In this document: positions 11,141-19,284 of the stretch, piece after piece
Position numbering within the stretch: position 1 is the stretch's first letter
Layout of the letters: each line of letters begins with the position of its first letter
Assembly (NCBI GenBank): GCA_004764695.1
Contig: SMSO01000031.1
Span: forward strand, 3,147,048-3,211,047
Length of the DNA: 64,000 bases
Reading direction: 5' to 3'
Source of the DNA: Schizochytrium sp. TIO01
Taxonomy: Eukaryota; Sar; Bigyra; Thraustochytrida; Thraustochytriidae
The notes under the pieces: generated by a model
The model's input: the letters and a program-made list of their open reading frames with translations, nothing else
Database searches by the model: none
What the model was told of the DNA's origin: nothing
Position numbers and translations under genes: made by a program

Positions 11141-12073
11141 CTACAAAACTCAAAACTAGTAATGAAAACACCAGGCAAGCCTTAAGAAGTCGTCGATTCA
11201 AAAGTCCCTAACTCTAGTCTCTCTAGCGAAATCCCACACGTCTCTATTTTGTTTACTTCGTCCCGTCAGAGTTCTTTGAGCTTTACGGGCTCCTTAAATC
11301 AGGTCTTTGCAACCGCCGTGTCCAGCGCCTGGTAAACGCTGCTAGCTCCCCACCAGACTGTGGTGGTGCTCGTGCTCAAGACCACCAAGACCCAACCCTT
11401 CTTATTGGTGCGGCGACCCCCCCCACTCGCCACCCCGTGGATTGGCTGAGGCTAAGTCGACCTCAATGGGCTTCTGCAACACAAACAATTTTCATCAAAC
11501 ATCATTGACAACGACTCTGCTTTTCAGTACAGAACTTCTGGAACTTTATGCACCAGAACATACAGAACCTTAACAACGCAAATCTCAGGAGTTCTTGTCA
11601 ATCTTAAAAGAACGTTCTTTATCTTGTCAAAAAAGAACGTTCTTTCAAATCGCCCCAACCTAGCCTATGTCCGCCGTACAACCTTTAACCGTGGGCACTT
11701 CGTGATGATTATGACTCTGTTGTGTCAATCTGACACTGCTTTTTCAGGCTCTCAAGAGTCATAACTGAAACCTCAGCACCACTGGGTCGCAGCCTAAGAC
11801 GCTGGTGGTTCGTTGCTTGTCCCGCTCTTGGCATAGGAATTTATTTACTCCAGCGATGATCACCCCGAATTACTTCGTGCGTGCACCCAACTCGTGAGAC
11901 CTCATTACTAGCACAGTATGTAGGTACCCACCACCACCTAGCGCTTCACTAGCGACGTCTTATTGTTTCCCTTAGCTACCGGGAAGACAGCGAGGGAAAA
12001 TCCCAACTACCGACTCCTATTGATTCGGCTACCGTTCCCCTCTAAGATTTACGATGAGGTTTTTCTCACTCAC
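11141..12073 (-). other. Candidate 933-base intron of the coiled-coil gene
   Basis: On the minus strand the sequence starts GTGAGTGAG at 12073 and ends TTTTGTAG at 11141, with a possible branch-point ACTAG about 20 bases before the end. Joining 12074 to 11140 gives CG+G, an Arg codon, and keeps the reading frame. Stops occur in all frames inside. The segment also holds the heat-shock-element-like cluster at 11536-11645. If the intron is wrong, this stretch is upstream promoter DNA. Confidence 0.45.
11536..11645. promoter_or_regulatory. Cluster of heat-shock-element-like dyads
   Basis: The 14-base perfect palindrome AAAGAACGTTCTTT occurs twice, at 11607-11620 and 11632-11645. Each contains GAAnnTTC, the core arrangement recognised by heat shock factor. 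A third dyad of the opposite orientation, TTCTGGAA, is at 11536-11543, and further GAAC/GTTC words lie between. The two palindromes are preceded by a shared TCTTGTCAA, so they also look like a 25-base local duplication. They lie 430-540 bases upstream of the ATG at 11109, or inside the proposed intron. Confidence 0.45.
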
Positions 12074-12135
12074 CGCGTCGAGAAACTCAACTTGAACCTA
12101 TAATCCGCAACTGCTGTTTCCTGGGCCTCTTGCAT
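12074..12135 (-). other. Candidate first coding exon of the coiled-coil gene
   Basis: On the minus strand an ATG at 12135 opens 62 bases without a stop, beginning MQEAQETAVADYRF and ending in ACGCG at an optimal donor (G|GTGAGT). Two bases are left over, exactly what the acceptor at 11141 needs to restore the frame. Joined to 11140, the protein would have about 627 residues. This rests on splice-signal and frame agreement only. Confidence 0.45.
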
Positions 12136-12466
12136 TGCGTTCGTTGCCTTGCGTCGCCTTGCTCTCCGAGGCACCCGGAGGTGTTTGTCTCCCTCCGCAG
12201 GGACGCGGCCGATCTCTGCGACGTGTGGTCCAACTCGAAGGAAGGCTTCCTTCCCTTCGTATCACCGCTTAACCATCATTTACACGCAAGCAATCAATAC
12301 TTCAATCAACACTTCAATCAGAATCCCAATACGAATACACAGAATCCAAAATCGCAATCATCCGCAGAATCAGCGAATCCACGGCGAGGGCCTCCAACTT
12401 TATGACTAACTAGCTACCTAACAGGCCCAACCTCGCGATGAACCAAGCCTCTGAGGGCCTCTGACG

Positions 12467-12532
<66 letters not shown>

Positions 12533-12559
12533 CTGATTGATTGATTGATTGATTGATTG
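12467..12559. repeat. (GATT)23 microsatellite
   Basis: About 23 copies of GATT over 93 bases with a single GACT variant at 12531-12534. This is the longest microsatellite in the window. Confidence 0.97.
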
Positions 12560-12962
12560 TACCTTCTTCGCCGATTGACATCCATCCCTCGGAAACGCCC
12601 TCTTCGCCGCAGCCTTCTCGGCGCGTGTGCCCACGCTTCCTGTGGGTCTCGCGTTCGCCTCTCGCGCTCGCTCGGCCTGTTGCCGCAGCTTTCCCCGACG
12701 TACGTTCGCACATGCATACATACATACAAAGAAAGATTGGTCGATTGATCGATGGATTGATTGATCTCTCTCTGTCTTTGGTCTTGAGCGAAGAAACAGA
12801 AACAAATGCATTGACCGCGCTTTCTTATAAAGCTAATCTTTCTTTCATCATCGAATTCGACCGTCCATCGCAGTGAGACAGATGAGGAGTATGAGCAGTA
12901 CATGAATAAACAAACTCGCAGAGCGACTAAACTTTCGAACTCCATCGTAAAAGACCTCAAAA

Positions 12963-12991
12963 GATGGATGGATGGATAGATAGATAGATAT
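12963..12991. repeat. (GATG)(GATA) compound microsatellite
   Basis: A few GATG units pass directly into GATA units. Confidence 0.9.
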
Positions 12992-14023
12992 CTGACGCTT
13001 CGAAGGCCGTAGAGAGCGGTAGTTGGGAAAGGACCGCATTGTTGCTTTCTTCGAACTGAGGCGGCCAAAACTGCTGCCTGGCGCTCTCAAGGCGGCCTCA
13101 GGGCGGCCTCAGAGCGTGCCCAGGTCAGCTTAGCGTACGGTCGCCAGGGCTCCGCAGGTAGTGAGTGAGTGAAGAAGAACCGCATTTTTACAATTTCTAG
13201 TTCACGAAGGATGCAAAGGGAATATTTTGGAGCTTGCTTGAAAAAAAAAAAAAAAAACTAAAGAAAAACTAAAACTACAACTAAAATTAAATAAAAATAA
13301 TAATAAATATAAAAATACTCGAGAATCCGAACTCTTGTTTCATGAGGTTTCGCAGAAAGCGTAGATTGATTATCGTGCAAACTGAAGCCTGGCTGCGCTC
13401 TCGGGTCGACGGATTCAACGCTGCGGGCCTGGAGCCGCATTTGCTCCGCCCAAACAAAGGCAGTAGATGATGCATCTTCTTCTTCTCCTTCTTCTTCTGG
13501 GTGGTCGATCGGTGCTCCACAAGAGTGACGGTTAGGCTCGTTCTCTCAGGCTAACCACGGATCCCACTTAAACGGTAGTTAGGTTGGCGCTTATGGTACG
13601 CACCAAGTACGCTCATTGGCATAAGGTGAAGAATAGGGGGACTCGCTAGAAAGGGACCGAGGGTATTTAAGGTGGACCTGTCCGTAGTTGGAGCTCGGGA
13701 TTTGAATTTGAAAAATTGACGTCGAAGAAGAAGAAAGAAGAGAGACGGAGTTTGACTCAGCGTGCGTGCGTTAGAGAGGTACTATCGTAAGCGGTAGCTC
13801 GGGGATGGAGGCGATGGTTTAAAAGAATTGGAGGAAGAAGGGAACAAAAGGGAAAGAAAGAGTAGCAGAGAAAGAAAAGAAAACAAAGGCCTAGGCCGCG
13901 TTGAGAAAAGCAGAACCTTAACTCACGACGCAAGGCTCAAGCAAAGGCTCCCCTGTGCCGCTCCGCCCTTCGTCCGCGACGTGTAGATTCTTCTCGCAGT
14001 AAGCACACAAACAAGCAAGCAAA

Positions 14024-15190
14024 ATGGCCACCCAAGCCCTCGACGTTGACACGATGCAGCAGCGCCTCGACGAGGTCACGCTTGAGAGCCCGAACCCGGC
14101 TGCTGGCAGCCCCGCTAACAGCAACGAGCGAGATGCTGGTGAGGCAAAGGAGCAGGTCCCTCTTGAGAAGGGTGGCATGCCTGTGAGTGAGATGAAGAAG
14201 CTCGAGCTCGCCGGCAAGCTCCCCGTTGAGCCCATGCTCCGTGACAACCCGGACCGCTTCGTGCTTTTCCCCATTCAGCACCAGGACATCTGGGATGCCT
14301 ACAAGCGTGCTGAGGCCTCCTTCTGGACCGCCGAGGAGATCGATCTTGGCCAGGACCAGCGCGACTTTGACTCCATGACCTCTGGCGAGCAGCACTTTGT
14401 CAAGCACGTGCTCGCCTTTTTTGCCTCCTCTGACGGTATTGTGCTCGAGAACGTTGTGGAGAACTTTTGCTCTGAGGTCAGCTTCCCTGAGGCTCGCTGC
14501 TTTTACGGCTTCCAGATGGCTATTGAGAACATCCACTCCGAGGTGTACTCCCTCCTCATCGACACTTACATTAAGGATGCCCGTGAGAAGGCTGGCCTCT
14601 TCAACGCCCTTGAGACCCTTCCCTGCGTCCGCCAGAAGGCTCAGTGGGCCATGCGTTACATGGACCCGAGCATTTGCACCTTTGCCGAGCGCCTCGTGGG
14701 TTTTGCCGCCGTTGAGGGTATCTTCTTCTCCGGTTCCTTCTGCGCCATCTTCTGGCTTAAGAAGCGTGGTCTTATGCCCGGCCTTACCTTCTCCAACGAG
14801 CTCATCAGCCGTGACGAGGGTATGCACACCGAGTTTGCCTGCCTGCTCTTCCGCAAGCTCCACAACCCGCCTACCGAGGCGCGTGTGGCCGAGATCATCC
14901 GCTCTGCCGTCGAAATTGAATGCGAGTTTGTCTCCTCTGCCCTCCCTGTTGAGCTCATTGGCATGAACTCTAAGCTTATGCAGCAGTACATCAAGTTTGT
15001 GGCTGACCGTCTGGTCAAGTCCCTCGGCTTCAAGGCTCTCTACAACGTATCCAACCCGTTCGACTGGATGGACCTCATCTCTATGCAGGGTAAGACCAAC
15101 TTCTTCGAGAAGCGCGTCGGTGAGTACGCTCTCGCTGGTGTTGGTTCGAGCAAGTCTGAGCAGAAGTTCTCCCTTGACGAGGACTTCTAA
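14024..15190 (+). CDS. Ribonucleoside-diphosphate reductase small subunit (R2)
   Basis: The diiron, tyrosyl-radical subunit of class Ia ribonucleotide reductase, which supplies dNTPs for DNA synthesis; 388 residues, the usual eukaryotic length. All radical-cofactor residues are present by comparison with the mouse/E. coli spacing: Asp137 (SSDGIV), Glu168 and His171 (ENIH), radical Tyr175, Glu231 (VEGIFFSG), and Glu265 and His268 (EGMH). The C-terminus FSLDEDF matches the eukaryotic tail that docks into the large subunit R1. The first about 70 residues are a family-typical variable leader. The ATG sits in a good context (AAAATGG). Codons are strongly C/G-ending, as expected for a well-expressed gene, and this bias opens a long antisense frame. 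R1 is not in the window. Confidence 0.98.
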   Translation: MATQALDVDTMQQRLDEVTLESPNPAAGSPANSNERDAGEAKEQVPLEKGGMPVSEMKKLELAGKLPVEPMLRDNPDRFVLFPIQHQDIWDAYKRAEASFWTAEEIDLGQDQRDFDSMTSGEQHFVKHVLAFFASSDGIVLENVVENFCSEVSFPEARCFYGFQMAIENIHSEVYSLLIDTYIKDAREKAGLFNALETLPCVRQKAQWAMRYMDPSICTFAERLVGFAAVEGIFFSGSFCAIFWLKKRGLMPGLTFSNELISRDEGMHTEFACLLFRKLHNPPTEARVAEIIRSAVEIECEFVSSALPVELIGMNSKLMQQYIKFVADRLVKSLGFKALYNVSNPFDWMDLISMQGKTNFFEKRVGEYALAGVGSSKSEQKFSLDEDF

Positions 15191-16305
15191 GTAGTTCCTT
15201 AGTCTGACAGACAGGCAACGCTAGGCCAATTGAGCCTCATTTCCGTAAGAGTGTGGCTCATGGATTGCCTCTTAGTGCAAATTCGCATGCTCTGCTTTTG
15301 ACTTGCTCCTCTTTTCTGATTGTTATGTGGCTGGCCTTCTTTCTATTGCCACTAATTATGAAGCATGGATAGCGCCTCCTTGACACCGTCGAGCACAACA
15401 CAGTTACAAACTTGTTTGTGATGGTTTAGTTTCACCACTGCTACTCGTTATTCGATAGAGTGGCGCCAAAAGAGGACAGGAGTAAAGATGCGATGCGCAC
15501 GCCTTTCCAAAACTTGTTTACATACTCACGCTACCCTGCGTCTCCTATCATTTCTCTTTACATAACCGCAGTGCATCATTATTATGCCTCTCCTTTCTTT
15601 CGTAGGCATTGCGGTGATGAATAGAAATGTAGTATAGAACGCACTAATTTCATCCTTAAAACACTACTCGCTTTTGTGAATTGGAGTCATCCAAATGCAC
15701 TTTGGAGATTATGAGATTTCTGAATCCTTACTCCAAAGTATAAACAGCACGCATTTGGTAAAATTCAATCAAACCCAATCTCAATGGGCATTTGCACAGA
15801 TTAACCAAACAAAACACATAGAACCTATATTCATTTTTTCTCTCCTTTGAAGTATATTTGAGCAGCTTTGCTTACCTTTTAGTATCATCCTCTGTCCCCA
15901 AAGACCGGTCCCCAACTACGCGATTTTCCTCGATGAAAAGTTGCGTTGCCTGTATTTTTGCCTGTATCCCTTTGTAAACTCCAGATGCGACGCACAACAT
16001 GGTATATTAAAAAAAAAAAAAAATTGAGACAGAATTGTTATGTAGAGATAATTTCATTAATTCTCGCAAAGACGTACACATACAAAATTTAAAGTTGATA
16101 GTCTTCGCAAGAGCTTGGGTTCACTTTGCTCGATGTTTGCAGGCGAGCCCTCTCGCTTGTTTGTACAGTCGTTCGCATCTGTAATTCCTTTCATTGCAAA
16201 TTCTGGCAAGATGTTTGGGGCGATCCTCCGCAAACTTTCACATAATATCACTTTACCTAACTCTTGAGTAGTAGCAAATGACTATTTCAAATGGTGAGCT
16301 TTTCT
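15191..16305. other. Convergent 3'-3' intergenic spacer
   Basis: Lies between the 3' ends of the R2 gene (+) and the Tubby-like gene (-). It is moderately AT-rich, with a T-rich stretch near 15830 and a poly(A) run near 16010. I see no gene. A 64-codon frame at 16057-16251 (-) lacks an ATG start and any recognisable similarity. Confidence 0.6.
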
Positions 16306-17730
16306 TTAAATAAATTGGGTTAAAGCTATGCCAAACGCGGATATGCTAGTCAATGGCTGCTGGAAATCAAGCGTAAATCTGTTTGAAGAAATCTTTCCGA
16401 ATTGCATGAAGAGTGTCTCCTGCAAACTTGAACCGTTGGAAGTGGGCCCTGTTCGTTCAACTAGTTGAAAGTTTTTTGAAGAAGCATGCTTGACCCGTCC
16501 ATGGAAATTAAGGCGATATTGACCCTGATGATACGTTGGAGAGCGATTAACGAGCATTGTGACTTTGTTAGATGAAAATTGTATGTCTTCTTTGCGATCT
16601 AATAGATGTTTCGCATGCTTCCGCAATTGGTTTGAGAGACGTCGTGCAACTTTCCTCGTTTTTTGCATACGTTGAGCGCACTGAATTTTACTATTGTTGG
16701 TGTCAATATTGACGAAAGCAACACCACTAACATCTTTATCGTAGTCCGGCTCTTCTGTTGCGTAGAGGCTTCCTGGACTCTGAGCAGAGTTTCCTTCAGA
16801 AGATGAGGAGTGCTGATCCTGATTTGCTGATACTGTTTGAAGGGTGTGAGGCGATTTATAGAGGCTTACCATTATACTTCGAGGAGTCATACCTTCTCCG
16901 AGCCGTTTGACTAGGGCTGTGCGCTCAAACTGAACTGCCAGAGCCTGGCCGAAGCAGTCATAGATAAAGAAGCTCCCTGAAGCCGCGAGCTCAACATTGG
17001 CCACATTCTCTCGGGCTACATCAATTAAAGCTTTTGATTTGGGACAGTATTCTTTACTTACATCGTAGATGCGTAGTCTATCTTTTCGGCGGTCACGTTT
17101 TGCAATCAACAAAAGCTCGAATTTTGTGAGACGACTACGAAGAGATATGTCATTTTGAGAAGCTGTGTCTAAATCAAACTTTTTACAGAGTCTACTTTTG
17201 TCGTGATCATCTTCCTCACGGCGTTCAGGGTCGGCCTCGGTCTCTAAAAAGAAAAAGAAAAATTCTCGTCCGGATACGCGATGCATAAAACTTCGTTCTC
17301 GCACGACCACACATCGAGTAAGGGGACTGAACTCACTAGTATTGCGGTGGAGAGCTGACTCTACCTCGATGTTTGACTCAATATCTCCTGCTGGAAAACT
17401 AAAGACACTTTCAGCTTTGTCATAAGAAAGTGAATGGTGTTCTGGTGAGGCTGGAATCTCCAAGTTGTAGTCCTGTGCATTGTCAGATTCTGGCTCAGTC
17501 TCTAAAGTGTGTTCCTCCTGATCATTCGCAAAATCATCTTCAAGATCAAGAAAGTCTAAGGTCTCTGTAGTGCTGCCTTGGAAAGCGCTCCCTATCTCTG
17601 ATCGAAAGGTTCTCACATTTAAAGACGAGTGCAAGGTAGATATTGACTCCTCTGTCTCTGGCAGTTCAAGAGTTTCAACTTCAACCTCATCGTCTGATGG
17701 AGAAAACAACAACCTCGGTGTTTTAGCCAT
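16306..17730 (-). CDS. Divergent Tubby-like protein
   Basis: A 474-residue protein with a C-terminal Tubby domain. The clearest part is near residues 395-474: NRSP, then YRLNFHGRVKHASSKNFQLVE, MQFGKISSNRFTLDF and SISAFGIAL. These align with the tubby signatures NFHGRV-QASVKNFQ, VMQFGRV--D-FTMD and LQAFAIALSSF. Earlier strands (FELLLIAKRDRRKDRLRIYDVS and FFIYDCFG) match the first half of the barrel loosely. Tubby domains bind phosphatidylinositol-4,5-bisphosphate at membranes and deliver cargo to cilia, which would suit a flagellated cell; that role here is inference. The N-terminal about 150 residues are acidic and disordered. The protein ends about eight residues before the usual SKLACE-type end, so the final strand looks shortened. 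The ATG at 17730 is the first of the frame. Confidence 0.85.
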   Translation of the reverse strand: MAKTPRLLFSPSDDEVEVETLELPETEESISTLHSSLNVRTFRSEIGSAFQGSTTETLDFLDLEDDFANDQEEHTLETEPESDNAQDYNLEIPASPEHHSLSYDKAESVFSFPAGDIESNIEVESALHRNTSEFSPLTRCVVVRERSFMHRVSGREFFFFFLETEADPERREEDDHDKSRLCKKFDLDTASQNDISLRSRLTKFELLLIAKRDRRKDRLRIYDVSKEYCPKSKALIDVARENVANVELAASGSFFIYDCFGQALAVQFERTALVKRLGEGMTPRSIMVSLYKSPHTLQTVSANQDQHSSSSEGNSAQSPGSLYATEEPDYDKDVSGVAFVNIDTNNSKIQCAQRMQKTRKVARRLSNQLRKHAKHLLDRKEDIQFSSNKVTMLVNRSPTYHQGQYRLNFHGRVKHASSKNFQLVERTGPTSNGSSLQETLFMQFGKISSNRFTLDFQQPLTSISAFGIALTQFI

Positions 17731-19284
17731 CTTTGTGAGCCTTTGGAGGACAGATCGACAATGGAGAAATTTAAACCGCTATTCCCCCAATTCTCTCTTC
17801 TACAAACGTTACCTTCAGAGGTTACGCCGCATGAAACCTCAAAGTGATAAAGTAGCCACAAGCTTGCACCTGTGCCCCTTCGAATATCGATTTGCAGACT
17901 TGTCTAGGAGCTTTTTGTTTTTGATCTTTGTATTCTAGCAGTGTGCACGGCCCTCGCTGATCACCTTGCTTTCAAAGAGAGACTGACTCGAGCCAGCTAA
18001 ATATATTTACGGACTATATTCCCTTTTCTCGATATGGCGTAATCTTCTTATGCCTGCGCAATTGGTAACAATGGTACTTTAAAAAAAGTAAACGAACTCG
18101 AAGGCAAAGCAAGCAGAGTGTGGTGTTCTGTAGACACGTTCTGAGCGTACCTTCGTTTCAAAAAGAGGCTAAGGCTTTCTTGTCCATTAAGTGTTTACAC
18201 AAGTTACAAAAAACGACAACCACTTATTGAACGAATTTAATTCTAGTCTGAAAATATCCATTCACATTGAGATTCTCGTGCACGTTTCAAACGCCTACAT
18301 CCGGCTTGTGCCCTCTTCCTTTTGAGCAAGCGATCTTAAATCTCCCTCATAGATCCGGTAATGTCATTATAGCCGCTTTCATGTGCACTTTACACCGTAT
18401 AATCGTTAGTCCTGCAGCAAATATCTTCTTTGGCCTTCCCCACCTAATAATGTCCCGAAGGTTCATAGTTTACTCGAAAATACGCAGTACGTATGTGCTT
18501 AAGTCTCTTGTTGTCTTCCAGCGAACTAGTTTCATTGAATAGTTGTTTTTCTTGCTGGAGAATTTTCGAGCACTGCACGATATTTTTCAGTGTTCGATTC
18601 AATCAAAGGTAAATATAAGTTTAGGACTAAACATGTAGTAGGTACCTAGGCACTACTACTTGCGATGAAAACACTTTCTTCATCTTAGCTTGAGTCGTAT
18701 TTTCACTTGTTTTCCTTCCTTTCTAGGACAAATAGTGTACCTAGAAAACGTAATTGAGCTTCCGCAATCACAACAACTCTAAGTCAGGACCTAGAACAGC
18801 TTCGTCGAAAGACCAAGATAAATGTTGTCCCGCAGCCACAAATGTTCATTTTTATGCTTAAATTCTGGTAAGCGCTAAGAATGTACCCTAAACATTATCA
18901 CAATGTCCCTCCGAACTAACAAAATTTCCACCCAAGACCCAAGAGTCCTAACAAAGAACCAGATATATCTCCCCAGCCCCAGTGCTGCATATGCTCCGAC
19001 ACACATTGGAGACGTAGGTCGCAGCCGTCAATCAAATTTTTGAGTGAACTGACTGAGAATGTACAACAGCAATAAGGTGTGTACCACATCAGTCTCAACG
19101 AGCAAAACTGGTCTAAAACGATGAGATTATTTAGGCCCTTTTATAGAGTCAAGGTGGGATTGTCTGCTTGCTATGGCTCTGTCCTTGGCTCTTACTCTTC
19201 TAGGATACCGATCGCGAGGCAGTTTAGAGTCGAGAACAATTGCGAGTTAGCTTGGAAAGTGCTCGTCAATAATTTTCGTCGGCG
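17731..19284. other. Divergent promoter region
   Basis: Shared 5'-5' spacer of the Tubby-like gene (-) and the SCYL2-like gene (+). No coding frame of note. It contains a short inverted repeat at 18635-18659. Promoter elements for both genes must lie here, but I cannot point to a clear TATA box. Confidence 0.5.
18635..18659. repeat. Inverted repeat GTAGTA/TACTAC
   Basis: GTAGTA at 18635-18640 faces TACTAC at 18654-18659 around GGTACC/CCTAGG palindromes. It resembles the hairpin at 38962-38989. Confidence 0.5.

Larger units (their letters stand above)
12136..14023. other. Intergenic region upstream of the RNR gene
   Basis: No gene seen. It contains the long GATT repeat (12467-12559), a GATG/GATA tract (12963-12991) and a 17-base A run (13241-13257). 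The part next to the ribonucleotide reductase gene is AG-rich. A pyrimidine-rich TTCTTCTCGCAG ending at 13999, 24 bases before the ATG, could be a 3' splice site of a 5' UTR intron, but I find no convincing donor. Confidence 0.6.

Noticed and set aside
13937-14863. 308-codon open frame antisense to the R2 gene
   Set aside because: Same codon-bias effect; it has no domain and does not match the gene's boundaries.
16057-16251. 64-codon minus-strand frame downstream of the Tubby-like gene, as a possible missing 3' exon
   Set aside because: It does not resemble the missing tubby C-terminus and no convincing donor precedes the stop of the Tubby-like gene.
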